Counted from the first letter of the stretch, positions 9,949 to 18,564 are shown. The stretch is DNA of 64,000 nucleotides from Methylonatrum kenyense (GCF_023195885.1 NZ_JALPKO010000005.1:124001-188000), one strand, 5' to 3'. The notes: generated by a model not told the origin, from the sequence alone. Program-made: numbers and translations.

Positions 9949-10845
9949 ATGCATAGCAATCCTTCTCGACCGGGGCGTCTGGCGGCCATCCAGATGGCCT
10001 CCGGTGGCCGGGTGGCAGCCAATGTCGCCGAGATCCGCAAGCTGGTCGCGCGCGCCGCGGCCGGCGGCGCGGACCTTGTCCTGTTGCCCGAAAACGCGTT
10101 CCTGATGGGGCGCAGTGAGGCCGACAAGCTTGCCATCCGCGAGCCCGACAGCGGTGGCCCGATACAGGCCTGCCTCGCCGAACTTGCGGCCAGCCACGGC
10201 CTCTGGCTGGTTGCCGGGTCAATCCCGATGGTTGGTGACGATCCGGGCCGCGCGCGCCAGAGCTGCCTGGTGTTCGATGACCGCGGTCAGCGGGTTGCGC
10301 GCTATGACAAGGTTCACCTGTTCGATGTGCAGGTCTCGGTCGATGAAGCTTACCGCGAGTCCGCCACGCTGGAGCCCGGTGATCGTGCGGTTGTGGTCGA
10401 GACGCCGTTCGGACGCCTGGGCCTTTCCATCTGTTATGACCTGCGTTTCCCCGAGTTCTACCGGGCCATGGTCGAGCGGGGTGCGGAACTTCTCGTGGTT
10501 CCCTCTGCCTTCACAGCACGGACCGGAGAGGCGCACTGGCGGCCGCTGTTGCGGGCGCGAGCGATCGAGAACCTGTGTTACGTGATTGCGGCCAACCAGG
10601 GCGGCTTCCACCTCAACGGCCGCAGAACCCATGGCGAGAGCATGATCGTCGACCCGTGGGGCCGAATCCTCGACGTGCTGGAGCATGGCAGCGGGGTTGT
10701 TTTCGGCGATTTCGACCCCGATTCATTACGGGACATCCGGCGGCGATTTCCGGCCCTGGCCCATCGCCGCTCGGTGCCGGTCGACGAGGTTATGACTGCT
10801 CCGGCGTCGGTCGCGGTGCCGCTCTCGACAGACAATCAGTCCTGA
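9949..10845 (+). CDS. Carbon-nitrogen hydrolase, Nit-type (probable deaminated glutathione amidase)
   Basis: 298 residues of the nitrilase superfamily. The catalytic triad is visible: Glu48 in LLPENAF, Lys121 in RYDKVHLFDV and Cys162 in SICYDLRFPE. The later motif AFTARTGEAHWRPLLRARAIEN and the HLFDV context match Nit1-type enzymes that hydrolyse deaminated glutathione, a metabolite-repair reaction. General omega-amidase activity cannot be excluded from sequence alone. It lies between yhdP and tldD, the order found in Pseudomonas, with only 26 nt to yhdP. Confidence 0.85.
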   Translation: MHSNPSRPGRLAAIQMASGGRVAANVAEIRKLVARAAAGGADLVLLPENAFLMGRSEADKLAIREPDSGGPIQACLAELAASHGLWLVAGSIPMVGDDPGRARQSCLVFDDRGQRVARYDKVHLFDVQVSVDEAYRESATLEPGDRAVVVETPFGRLGLSICYDLRFPEFYRAMVERGAELLVVPSAFTARTGEAHWRPLLRARAIENLCYVIAANQGGFHLNGRRTHGESMIVDPWGRILDVLEHGSGVVFGDFDPDSLRDIRRRFPALAHRRSVPVDEVMTAPASVAVPLSTDNQS

Positions 10846-10887
10846 GCCGGGTCCGGCTCACACTCAGGCTTGTGTACGGAGACATCC

Positions 10888-12330
10888 ATGACGGAATCCC
10901 TGGATATCGCACGGCAGACCCTTCTGGCCCCCGCGGGCCTGGATGATGCAGCGCTTGAGCAGGCCTTCGATCGGCTGCTGGCGCCGTCGGTGGATGCTGC
11001 GGATCTGTATTTCCAGTGCACCCGCAGTGAAAGCTGGGCACTGGAGGATGGCATGATCAAGCAGGGCACCCACAGCATTGATCAGGGTGTCGGCGTGCGC
11101 GCCATCAGCGGGGAAAAAACCGGCTTTGCCTACTCCGACGATATCGTTCTGCCGGCCCTGCTCGAGGCCTCGGGTGCCGCCCGGGCCATCGCACGCAGCG
11201 GCCAGTCCCGTGGCCTACAGGTCTGGCAGCGTGGTCACGGACTGGATCTCTATCCGCCGCTTGATCCGGTGGAGTCCATGCCTGATCAGGACAAGGTTGA
11301 TCTGCTGCGTCGGGTGGACGCCGAGGCCCGACGCATCGACCCCCGGGTCGAGCAGGTGTTCGTCAATCTATCCGGCAGCCATGACGTGGTGCTGGTGGCC
11401 GATGGCGACGGCCGCCTGAACGCCGACGTGCGGCCGCTTGTGCGCTTGAATGTCCGCGTCCAGGTGGAACACAACGGGCGCCGTGAAAGCGGCAATGCCG
11501 GCGCCGGCGGGCGCTATGCCTATACCCGGTTTCTGGAGGACGATCTGGCACTGGGACTGGCGCGAGAGGCGGTCCGCCAGGCGCTGGTGAATCTGGAGGC
11601 GGACGAGGCGCCTGCGGGAACCATGCCGGTGGTGCTGGGTGCGGGCTGGCCGGGTATTTTGCTGCACGAGGCCATCGGTCACGGCCTGGAAGGCGATTTC
11701 AACCGCAAGGGGACTTCGGCCTTCGCCGGGCGGCTCGGTGACCGGGTGGCCTCGGAGTACTGCACGGTGGTCGACGACGGCACGCTGACAGACCGGCGCG
11801 GTTCCCTGAATGTGGATGACGAGGGTGAGCCCAGCCAATGCACCACGCTGATTGAAAACGGCATTCTCAAAGGCTATATGCAGGACCGCATGAATGCCCG
11901 CCTGATGGGGGTTTCCCCCACCGGCAACGGCCGGCGCCAGTCCTATGCCCATCTGCCGATGCCGCGCATGACCAACACCTACATGCTGGCCGGGCCGCAT
12001 GATCCGGAAGACATCGTCCGCTCCGTGGACCGCGGTCTGTACGCGGTGAACTTCGGCGGCGGGCAGGTGGATATCACCTCCGGCAAGTTCGTGTTTTCGG
12101 CAAGCGAGGCCTACCTGATCGAGAACGGCAAGGTGACGCGGCCGGTCAAGGGTGCAACCCTGATCGGCAACGGGCCTGACGTGTTGACCCGGGTCAGCAT
12201 GGTCGGCTCCGACATGGAACTCGACAGCGGTATCGGCACCTGCGGCAAGGACGGTCAGCTGGTGCCGGTCGGGGTGGGACAGCCAACCCTGAAGGTGGAC
12301 GCATTGACGGTCGGTGGCACGCGCGGCTGA
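10888..12330 (+). CDS. tldD: Metalloprotease TldD
   Basis: 480 residues from the ATG behind TACGGAGACATCC. TldD is the zinc-bearing subunit of the TldD/TldE heterodimer, which degrades unfolded peptides, matures some microcins and processes antitoxin CcdA. The metal motif [11 protein letters not shown] begins at residue 260 (HExxxH, His260 and His265). The C-terminal [17 protein letters not shown] block carries the conserved cysteine that also ligates zinc. The partner gene tldE follows after 35 nt. Confidence 0.95.
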   Translation: MTESLDIARQTLLAPAGLDDAALEQAFDRLLAPSVDAADLYFQCTRSESWALEDGMIKQGTHSIDQGVGVRAISGEKTGFAYSDDIVLPALLEASGAARAIARSGQSRGLQVWQRGHGLDLYPPLDPVESMPDQDKVDLLRRVDAEARRIDPRVEQVFVNLSGSHDVVLVADGDGRLNADVRPLVRLNVRVQVEHNGRRESGNAGAGGRYAYTRFLEDDLALGLAREAVRQALVNLEADEAPAGTMPVVLGAGWPGILLHEAIGHGLEGDFNRKGTSAFAGRLGDRVASEYCTVVDDGTLTDRRGSLNVDDEGEPSQCTTLIENGILKGYMQDRMNARLMGVSPTGNGRRQSYAHLPMPRMTNTYMLAGPHDPEDIVRSVDRGLYAVNFGGGQVDITSGKFVFSASEAYLIENGKVTRPVKGATLIGNGPDVLTRVSMVGSDMELDSGIGTCGKDGQLVPVGVGQPTLKVDALTVGGTRG

Positions 12331-12365
12331 GCAGCCAACGCGATCAGGGATCAACAGGAGCGGAG

Positions 12366-13724
12366 ATGAACGAGATCGTCGAATCGGTCAATGGCGCCCA
12401 GCTGGCTGACGAGCAGCGTCTGATAGCCATTGGCCAGCAGGTTCTGGAAGAGGCCCGCGGTCAGGGCGCGAGCGCCGCGGAAGCCTCGATCAGTGTCGGC
12501 ACCGGCCTGTCGGTCAGCGTGCGCCGTGGTGAGGTCGACACATTGGAACACGAGCGGGATCGTAGTCTGGCCGTGGTGGTGTACATGGGTCAGCGCAGCG
12601 GTGCGGCGAGCACGGCCGATTTTTCCCCGCGCTCGCTGCAGGCGACGGTGGCTGCTGCCTGTAGCATCGCCCGCTATACCTCCGAGGATCCGGCCAGGGG
12701 GCTGGCGGATCCGGCCCTGCTGGCAACCGATTTTCCGGACCTGGACCTCCACCATCCCTGGCCGTTGAGCGCGGACCAGGCCATCGAGCGGGCGCTTGCC
12801 GCCGAGGCTTCGGCGCGGGATGCGGATAGCCGAATCAGTGATTGCGACTCGGCGACGGTTACCACCGGGGAGGGAATCCGCGTCTATCTGAACAGCAACG
12901 GTTTCGTTGGCAGTCGGCGGGGCACCCGGCATGGGGTCAGCTGTATAGCGATCGCCCGGGACGACGCCGGCATGCAGCGCGACTACTGGTTCAGTGTGGC
13001 GCGCAGCGCGGATGAACTGGAATCACCGGCCGACGTCGGCCGGCGGGCAGGGGAGCGGGCTGCGAGTCGGCTCGGCAGCAGGAGATTGCAGACGGGTCGG
13101 GTGCCGGTACTGTACACACCGATGATGGCGCGGGGCGTCATCGGCCAGTTTCTGGGGGCGATCAGCGGCGGCAATCTGTATCGCAAGTCCTCGTTCCTGC
13201 TGGATCGCCTGGGCGAGCAGGTGTTTCCGGCGCATGTGCAGATGCAGGAGCACCCCCACCGGCCCCGGGGGCTTGCCAGTGCCGCTTTCGACGACGAAGG
13301 CGTGGCGACCCGGGACTGCACCGTGGTCGAGGATGGCCGCTTGCAGACATACCTGCTGGACAGTTATGCCGGACGGCGCCTCGGCCGCCAGTCCACCGGC
13401 CATGCCGGCGGGGTGCATAACCTGGAGGTGCGCTCCGGTGACAAGGATTTCACGCAGCTCCTGCGCACCATGGACAGCGGCCTGGTGGTGACCGAGTTGA
13501 TGGGGCAGGGCGGCAATCTGGTCACCGGTGATTATTCGCGGGGTGCAGCCGGTTTCTGGGTCGAAAATGGCGAGATTGCCTATCCGGTTGAGGAGATCAC
13601 CGTTGCCGGGAATCTCCGAGACATGTTTGCGGGTCTGCAGGCCGTGGGTGCGGACCGGGACGAGCGGGGCAGCATCATCACGGGCTCGTTGTTGTTCGAG
13701 CAGATGACCGTCGCCGGCAAATAG
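12366..13724 (+). CDS. pmbA: Metalloprotease subunit TldE (PmbA)
   Basis: 452 residues. TldE has the same fold as TldD but no HExxxH motif; it forms the substrate tunnel of the heterodimer. Family stretches include VSVRRGEVDTLEHERDRSL near 55-75 and the C-terminal ELMGQGGNLVTGDYSRGAAGFWVENGEI block. It starts 35 nt after tldD behind AGGAGCGGAG and ends the first + strand block, facing the HPr gene across a 27-bp gap that holds a hairpin. Confidence 0.95.
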   Translation: MNEIVESVNGAQLADEQRLIAIGQQVLEEARGQGASAAEASISVGTGLSVSVRRGEVDTLEHERDRSLAVVVYMGQRSGAASTADFSPRSLQATVAAACSIARYTSEDPARGLADPALLATDFPDLDLHHPWPLSADQAIERALAAEASARDADSRISDCDSATVTTGEGIRVYLNSNGFVGSRRGTRHGVSCIAIARDDAGMQRDYWFSVARSADELESPADVGRRAGERAASRLGSRRLQTGRVPVLYTPMMARGVIGQFLGAISGGNLYRKSSFLLDRLGEQVFPAHVQMQEHPHRPRGLASAAFDDEGVATRDCTVVEDGRLQTYLLDSYAGRRLGRQSTGHAGGVHNLEVRSGDKDFTQLLRTMDSGLVVTELMGQGGNLVTGDYSRGAAGFWVENGEIAYPVEEITVAGNLRDMFAGLQAVGADRDERGSIITGSLLFEQMTVAGK

Positions 13725-13726
13725 CG

Positions 13727-13758
13727 GAGGCCGGTTGTCGGCCGGCCTCGCTTATTTC
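13727..13758. terminator. Hairpin between convergent pmbA and HPr genes
   Basis: GAGGCCGG (13727-13734) pairs with CCGGCCTC (13742-13749) around a 7-nt loop, filling the 27-bp gap between two convergent genes. On the + strand it is followed by CTTATTTCT, a modest T-rich tail. It probably ends pmbA transcripts and may serve both strands. Confidence 0.6.
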
Positions 13759-14066
13759 TGCTCGTCGAAACCCGCCTCGACCAGCTGGCAAAGGGCGTCA
13801 AGCGCCTGCCGTGCGTCTTTCCCCTCGGCCTCCAGGCGCAGTCGGGTGCCCTTGCAGGCGGCCAGCATCATCACGCCCATGATGCTCTTGCCGTTGACCT
13901 GCCGTTGCTCGCGAATGACCTGGATGCTGGCCTCGAACCGTGATGCGACCGCCACGAAACGTGCCGCCGCGCGGGCATGGAGCCCGAGCCTGTTGCAGAT
14001 GACAACCTCTTCGGAGAGCTGGCCATCGGTCTCGGGGCTGTCGTGGTGGTGATGATCCCGGCTCAT
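13752..14066 (-). CDS. Phosphocarrier protein HPr with His-rich N-terminal extension
   Basis: 104 residues, about 15-18 longer than a standard HPr. The phosphorylated histidine is His30 in CNRLGLHARAA, and the regulatory serine that HprK would modify is Ser61 in VNGKSIMGVMML. The first 19 residues (MSRDHHHHDSPETDGQLSE) precede the normal HPr start and include four consecutive histidines; I see no alternative methionine start that would remove them. HPr passes phosphate from enzyme I to EIIA proteins. The gene overlaps the EIIA gene by 4 nt and is the last of the rpoN-side operon. Confidence 0.92.
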   Translation of the reverse strand: MSRDHHHHDSPETDGQLSEEVVICNRLGLHARAAARFVAVASRFEASIQVIREQRQVNGKSIMGVMMLAACKGTRLRLEAEGKDARQALDALCQLVEAGFDEQK

Positions 14067-14467
14067 GGTTTTGCCTGCTCCGATTCCACCAGCATGACGC
14101 CATCCCTTCCTCCGCTAAGGGCCTTTTCGGTCAAGGCATCCAGATCCAGGTTCGGGTAATTGAACACGCGCAACAGCATCGGCAGATTCAGGCCGGAGAC
14201 GATTCGCACCGCTTCGGCGACCTGCAACCGCAAGGCCAGATTGCACGGTGTGGCACCATAGATATCCGTCAGGATCAGAACGCCGCTGCTGCGCGGGAGG
14301 CCGGCCAGCAATTCGCGGGCCCGTTCTGCCTGGGCATCCGGATCCGAATCCTGGGCAATGGTCAGGCACTCCGTATACAGCGGACAGAAGCCCAGTGTGT
14401 CGACCACCGTGTCCAGCAGCAGCCGGCCAAAGTTATTGTGCGTAACCAGCAGAATGCTTACCCGCAT
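14063..14467 (-). CDS. PTS EIIA component, mannose/fructose family
   Basis: 134 residues, a stand-alone EIIA domain of the mannose type. The phospho-accepting His10 lies in LLVTHNNFG at the N-terminus, and LILTDIYGATPCNLA near residue 70 matches the family core. There is no EIIB, EIIC or EIID nearby, so it is probably regulatory rather than part of a transporter. It overlaps the rapZ end by 10 nt and the HPr start by 4 nt, indicating coupled expression with both. Confidence 0.92.
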   Translation of the reverse strand: MRVSILLVTHNNFGRLLLDTVVDTLGFCPLYTECLTIAQDSDPDAQAERARELLAGLPRSSGVLILTDIYGATPCNLALRLQVAEAVRIVSGLNLPMLLRVFNYPNLDLDALTEKALSGGRDGVMLVESEQAKP

Positions 14468-15333
14468 GGCAACTCCCGGTGTATCAGCTTGACCTGTTCG
14501 CCCCGCAGCGAGCGGAAGTGGGCGGCCAGCTGCTCCGCCAGGTAAACGGATCGATGCTGGCCGCCGGTGCAGCCGATGGCCACGGTCAGGTAGCTACGAT
14601 TCTCCCGCTCGAATGCAGGGATCCACTGCTCAAGGAAGGTTCGGATCTGGCGCTCCATCAATCGCACATCCTCGGACTGCTGCAGGTAGGCGATGACTTC
14701 CGCATCCTTGCCGGTCTGTCGCCGCAGCCCCGGTTCCCAATGGGGGTTGGGTAGACAGCGAATGTCGAACACGAAATCGGCGTCCACCGGAATCCCGTGC
14801 TTGTAACCAAAGGACTGCACCAGGATCGACACCCCGGGTGGTGATTCGGTCAGGCGCTTGCGCACCAGATCCCTCAGTTGATGCACATTGGTGGTGCTGG
14901 TGTCGATCACCAGGTCCGCCTCGCCCTGTATGACGCTCAGCCGCCCCCACTCCTGGCGGATCGCTTCTGCCAGCGAGATGCCATTCTGGCTCAGCGGATG
15001 TCGGCGGCGGGTCTCGCTGAAGCGGCGAATCAGGGTTGTTTCCTGGGCGGTGAAAAAGACAATGCTGGGATCGAGCTCCTGGACCCGCAGGCTATCCAGT
15101 GTGCTGCCGAAATGCTGCAGATCCTCGGGCTGGCTGCGCGCGTCGACGCCGACCGCGAACTGACGTCGGGTACCGGCTGGCAAACGCTGCAGATAATTGC
15201 CCAGGTGCCCGAGCATGCTGATCGGCAGATTGTCGATGCAGTAGAAGCCCGCGTCCTCCAGCGTGTGCAGGGCGACGGTCTTGCCCGAACCGGACAGGCC
15301 GCTGATGATGTAGAGCTGTGTCGGTTTATGCAT
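14458..15333 (-). CDS. rapZ: RNase adapter protein RapZ (P-loop ATPase, YvcJ family)
   Basis: 291 residues from the ATG inside the hprK stop region; longer readings run into hprK. The Walker A motif is GLSGSGKT (12-19), and the C-terminal motif CTGGQHRSVYLAEQL is diagnostic. In E. coli RapZ binds the small RNA GlmZ and directs RNase E cleavage, controlling glucosamine-6-phosphate synthase and so the precursors for peptidoglycan and LPS. Whether a GlmZ-like RNA exists here cannot be told from the window. It overlaps hprK by 8 nt. Confidence 0.95.
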   Translation of the reverse strand: MHKPTQLYIISGLSGSGKTVALHTLEDAGFYCIDNLPISMLGHLGNYLQRLPAGTRRQFAVGVDARSQPEDLQHFGSTLDSLRVQELDPSIVFFTAQETTLIRRFSETRRRHPLSQNGISLAEAIRQEWGRLSVIQGEADLVIDTSTTNVHQLRDLVRKRLTESPPGVSILVQSFGYKHGIPVDADFVFDIRCLPNPHWEPGLRRQTGKDAEVIAYLQQSEDVRLMERQIRTFLEQWIPAFERENRSYLTVAIGCTGGQHRSVYLAEQLAAHFRSLRGEQVKLIHRELPCG

Positions 15334-15847
15334 CGTCGATTCCGCCCGCCGCTCCCGCCATGTCATGTCGCCAGCCGGTTTCAACCACCAACGGCGGAAC
15401 CCCGTGAGTGCCTGCCGGCAGGGTCAGTCGCGGCAAGCGAATGCCATGCACAATCGTGTGGTCCCGGCTCCCGTCCGGGCGCGGCCAGCTGCGCCAGACC
15501 TGCGGCGATTGGATGTGTTGCAGGTGCACGATCCGGCTGATGGGAACGCTCGAGCGCCAGGCCCGTCCGCCGAACAGCTGGCGAACATCCACCAGGCCGA
15601 CCCCACGGACCTCCAGCCGACCCTCTAGCGTGGTGGGGCAATGCCCCGTCAGCGTATCCCCGTCGACCTCCAGTTCCACCAGGTCGTCGCTGATCAGGGC
15701 ATGTCCCCGATCCAGCAGTCCCAGGGCAAGCAGGCTCTTGCCAACGCCGCTGTCGCCGGTAATCAGCAGTCCCTGATCGTCGAGGGCAAGCAAGGTCCCC
15801 GGGATCCCCGGGCGGGTCCGGACCGGTTTTTTGCCGGTATCAGTCAC
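15326..15847 (-). CDS. hprK: HPr kinase/phosphorylase, catalytic domain only
   Basis: 173 residues from a GTG that overlaps the ptsN stop by 8 nt. The kinase domain is present: P-loop GDSGVGKS at 31-38, HALISDDLVEL at 49-59, and the HprK signature EVRGVGLVDVRQLFG at 79-93. Full-length HprK is about 310 residues with an N-terminal domain of roughly 130; here there is no room for it, because intact ptsN occupies that DNA. Short HprK forms are known from alphaproteobacteria. It should phosphorylate and dephosphorylate the HPr seryl site. The C-terminus is less conserved than the core. Confidence 0.88.
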   Translation of the reverse strand: MTDTGKKPVRTRPGIPGTLLALDDQGLLITGDSGVGKSLLALGLLDRGHALISDDLVELEVDGDTLTGHCPTTLEGRLEVRGVGLVDVRQLFGGRAWRSSVPISRIVHLQHIQSPQVWRSWPRPDGSRDHTIVHGIRLPRLTLPAGTHGVPPLVVETGWRHDMAGAAGGIDDA

Positions 15848-16313
15848 CCCGCGTGCCGGAATCCCACTGCACGAGCAGGCCGTGCAGGGCCGTGTCGTCA
15901 GTGCAATCGCGCAGCTGCCGGCAGAACGCTACATCGCTGAACATCTCGGCCAGGCGCGCCAGGATCTGCAAGTGTTCATCGGTGAAGTGTTCCGGGACCA
16001 CGAGGCTGAACAGCATATCCACGGGCTGCTGGTCGAAGGCATCGAAATCGATTCCCTCGCGCAGCTTGATAAAGGCGGCGCAGGCACTGGGCATTCCCTC
16101 GATCCGGGCATGCGGAATGGCCACACCGTGTCCCAGCCCCGTGCTGCCGAGCCGCTCCCGGCTGATCAGCTTGTTGAAGATGGCGGTGGACTGCAGCTCA
16201 GAGTCGCGCTCGGCAACCAGTTCGCTGAGCAGTTCCAGTCCCCGTTTCTTGCTGCTGACGTCGGCATCGCAGACAACACGTTCCGGGGTTATCAGGTCGG
16301 CGATCTTGATCAT
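15840..16313 (-). CDS. ptsN: PTS EIIA-Ntr (nitrogen regulatory IIA)
   Basis: 157 residues. The phosphorylation site is His68 in GHGVAIPHARI. EIIA-Ntr is the terminal acceptor of the PtsP-NPr-PtsN branch and in other bacteria adjusts potassium uptake, nitrogen and envelope-stress responses through its phosphorylation state. It follows hpf in the rpoN locus as in E. coli, but here hprK is inserted before rapZ. A 135-bp gap with a strong hairpin separates it from hpf, so it may be transcribed at a different level. Confidence 0.95.
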   Translation of the reverse strand: MIKIADLITPERVVCDADVSSKKRGLELLSELVAERDSELQSTAIFNKLISRERLGSTGLGHGVAIPHARIEGMPSACAAFIKLREGIDFDAFDQQPVDMLFSLVVPEHFTDEHLQILARLAEMFSDVAFCRQLRDCTDDTALHGLLVQWDSGTRGD

Positions 16314-16369
16314 GCTGAGTCAGGTATCCCGGGCCGTGGCGGGCAGGCTGAGGCTACCCCCAAGTAGAA

Positions 16370-16402
16370 GGCCGGCCCGTCGCCTGGGCATTCGGGCCGG
16401 CC
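16370..16402 (-). terminator. GC hairpin between hpf and ptsN
   Basis: A perfect 10-bp stem, GGCCGGCCCG (16370-16379) and CGGGCCGGCC (16393-16402), with a 13-nt loop, lies in the hpf-ptsN gap. Read on the - strand it is followed by CTTCTACTT, a weak T-rich tract. It may attenuate or terminate the rpoN-hpf transcript before ptsN, or stabilise the 3' end of a processed message. Confidence 0.5.
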
Positions 16403-16448
16403 GCGTATGAGTTCCATCAGCACATCGTGCAACAGGCGGAGGTGCAGT

Positions 16449-16778
16449 TTACTCCTCGCCGAGCGCCTTCGCCTGGGCGCCTTCGCTACGATGATGGTCC
16501 GTCAGCTTTTCCTTGTGTTTCTTGACCTGCCGGTCGAGCTTGTCCACGAGGCCGTCGATGGCAGCGTACATGTCATCCGCGACAGAGTCGGCAAACAGCC
16601 GTGCGCCGCTGATCTGGACCGTGGCTTCGGCCTTCTGCTGGATCTTTTCCACGGTCAGGATCACGTGGACATCCACGACATTATCGAAGTGACGTTCCAG
16701 TCGATCGAACTTCTGCGAGACGTAATCGTTCAGGGAATCGGTGAGGTCCACATGGTGTCCGGTCACGTCGATCTGCAT
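16449..16778 (-). CDS. hpf: Ribosome hibernation promoting factor, short form
   Basis: 109 residues from the ATG preceded by AAGGAGAGCAG; a longer reading would add 20 unconserved residues. HPF binds the decoding centre of the 30S subunit and promotes 100S dimers in stationary phase. The protein starts MQIDVTGHHVDLTDSLNDYV and has the basic C-terminal helix KLDRQVKKHKEKL. It lacks the dimerisation domain of long HPF. It lies 75 nt downstream of rpoN, as in most gammaproteobacteria. Confidence 0.95.
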   Translation of the reverse strand: MQIDVTGHHVDLTDSLNDYVSQKFDRLERHFDNVVDVHVILTVEKIQQKAEATVQISGARLFADSVADDMYAAIDGLVDKLDRQVKKHKEKLTDHHRSEGAQAKALGEE

Positions 16779-16853
16779 TCTGCTCTCCTTGGTACGCACC
16801 GAAACCGCGTTGCGGCTCCTGGCTTGTTGCTCCGGCAAGCGGGTTCCGCCGGG

Positions 16854-18368
16854 TCAAGCGATCCGTTTGCGTTCGTTGGACGAGGCAATCGACATCGCTT
16901 CCCGATACTTTGCCACAGTCCGCCGCGCGACATTAATGCCCTCCTGCTTGAGGATGTCGGCAAGTCGACTGTCGCTCAACGGTTTTGCCGGGTTCTCTTC
17001 ACCGATAAGCCGCCGAATGCGGGCGCGGATCGAGGTGGCGGAGCATTCATCACCGTCGACGGTATGCACATGGCTGGAAAAGAAATACTTGAATTCGAAG
17101 GTGCCGCGGGGGGTGTGCATGTATTTCGAAGTGGTGATCCGGGAGATCGTGGACTCGTGCATTTCCACTTCCTCGGCCACTTCACGCAACACCAGCGGTT
17201 TCATTGCCTCTTCGCCGTGCTCGAAGAACTCACGCTGGTGGCGCACGATACAGGTCGCCACCTTCAGCAGGGTGTCATTGCGGCTGCGCAGGCTCTTGAT
17301 GAACCATCGGGCCTCCTGCAGATGCTGCCGCATGGTGCTGTTGTCCTGGCTGTTGTCGGCGCGCCGCACCAGGCTGGCGTAGTAGCTGTTGACCCGCACC
17401 CGCGGGGCTGCCTCCGGGTTCAATTCGACGCGCCAGTCATCCTTGTCCCGCCGTACATAGACATCGGGGATGACATACTCGGCGGTGCTGTCACTGATCT
17501 GGGAACCGGGCCGCGGGTCCAGCGTGCGGACCAGTGCCAGGACCTCGGAAAGGTCTTCCTGGCGCAGTTTCAGACGGCGCAGCAGCTGTGCCGTCTGTCG
17601 GCTGGCAAGCAGGTCGAGGTGCTGGTCGACCAGTTGCCGCGCCTCGCTGAGCCAGGGTGTATCAGGATCCAGCCTGTCCAGCTGCAGCAACAGCGCCTCG
17701 CGCGGATCCAGCGAGGCCACGCCCAGCGGATCGAAGCGTTGAATCAGGTGGCGGACGGCCTCGATTTCGTCGGTTTCCACCAGCCAGTCCTCGGGCAGGG
17801 CACTGCGGATGTCATCGAGACCGTTGCACAGATAGCCGTCGTCGCGCACGGAATCGATGATGGCCTCGGCAATCGCCATGTCCCGTTCCGACAATCGGGC
17901 CAGACTTGCCTGTTCGCGCAGGTGATCCTGCAGGTTGCGGCCTGTCGTGGTCTGGTTTTCCCAGGCGTCGCGTCCGTCCTCGTCAGGCGCAGGCGCACTG
18001 TACGATGTGGTGCCGTCGTAGATGTCACCCCAGTCGGAATCCAGTGGCAGATCCTTGGGGATATCGTCACTGCTGGCGGAACTGCTGCGTTCATCGACCT
18101 CGCGTTCGGCCGCATCCCGGACACTGTCCGCCTGCGCGGTCTCCGCTTTAGCACTCTCGCTCTTATCCTCGCCGTTGGCTTCCGCCTCGCGTTCCTCGAC
18201 GCCGTCATCGCTGTCGTCGGCAGGCTCCAGCATCAGGTTCGAATCCAGTGCCTGCTGCACTTCCATGTGCAACTCCAGCGTTGACAGTTGCAGCAAGCGT
18301 ATCGCCTGCTGCAACTGTGGGGTCATCGTCAGCGTCTGACCGAGGCGGAGCTGCAACGATTGCTTCAT
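16854..18368 (-). CDS. rpoN: RNA polymerase sigma-54 factor
   Basis: 504 residues from the ATG that begins the conserved MKQSLQLRLGQ; 14 further upstream codons are unlikely. Region I (Gln-rich activator-interacting part) is at 1-45, an acidic region II at about 55-115, then the core-binding part, and the RpoN box ARRTVAKYRE at 481-490, which reads the -24 promoter element. Sigma-54 needs an AAA+ activator to open promoters. It is separated from upstream lptB by 319 bp, so it may have its own promoter. Confidence 0.97.
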   Translation of the reverse strand: MKQSLQLRLGQTLTMTPQLQQAIRLLQLSTLELHMEVQQALDSNLMLEPADDSDDGVEEREAEANGEDKSESAKAETAQADSVRDAAEREVDERSSSASSDDIPKDLPLDSDWGDIYDGTTSYSAPAPDEDGRDAWENQTTTGRNLQDHLREQASLARLSERDMAIAEAIIDSVRDDGYLCNGLDDIRSALPEDWLVETDEIEAVRHLIQRFDPLGVASLDPREALLLQLDRLDPDTPWLSEARQLVDQHLDLLASRQTAQLLRRLKLRQEDLSEVLALVRTLDPRPGSQISDSTAEYVIPDVYVRRDKDDWRVELNPEAAPRVRVNSYYASLVRRADNSQDNSTMRQHLQEARWFIKSLRSRNDTLLKVATCIVRHQREFFEHGEEAMKPLVLREVAEEVEMHESTISRITTSKYMHTPRGTFEFKYFFSSHVHTVDGDECSATSIRARIRRLIGEENPAKPLSDSRLADILKQEGINVARRTVAKYREAMSIASSNERKRIA

Positions 18369-18472
18369 GCGACAGCGACTCCCGATGACGGCATGCATGG
18401 CCATGCGCACAGCAGCGGAACGGCAGGCCGCTGCAGCAAGGGATATCGATGACAGGCCGGCGAGTGAATTCG

Positions 18473-18486
18473 CATAGCTTGCTATG
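18473..18486. promoter_or_regulatory. Palindrome upstream of rpoN
   Basis: CATAGC and GCTATG form a perfect 6-bp inverted repeat with a 2-bp centre in an AT-rich pocket about 105 bp upstream of the rpoN ATG. It could be an operator or part of a - strand promoter. I see no convincing -35/-10 pair with it. Confidence 0.3.
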
Positions 18487-18534
18487 TTAGCTGAATAGCG
18501 GCTGCTGTTGAATAGTTGGCCCGACTCTTGCCTG

Positions 18535-18564
18535 CTAGGGAAACACTGATCTATTCCCGCGTCT
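18535..18564 (+). repeat. 30-bp dispersed repeat, copy 1
   Basis: This 30-bp stretch, beginning CTAGGGAAACACTGATC, is identical to the reverse complement of 34802-34831. Inside it GGGAA and TTCCC form a short inverted repeat around 11 nt. Flanking bases are unrelated in the two copies. It does not encode a gene. It looks like the end of a miniature element or a conserved regulatory repeat. Confidence 0.8.

Noticed and set aside
13782-14103. Additional small ORFs over HPr and EIIA on either strand
   Set aside because: They overlap clear PTS proteins in other frames and show no motifs.
16407-18284. A 625-codon + strand frame opposite rpoN and hpf
   Set aside because: rpoN has the full set of conserved regions on the other strand; this frame is a shadow.
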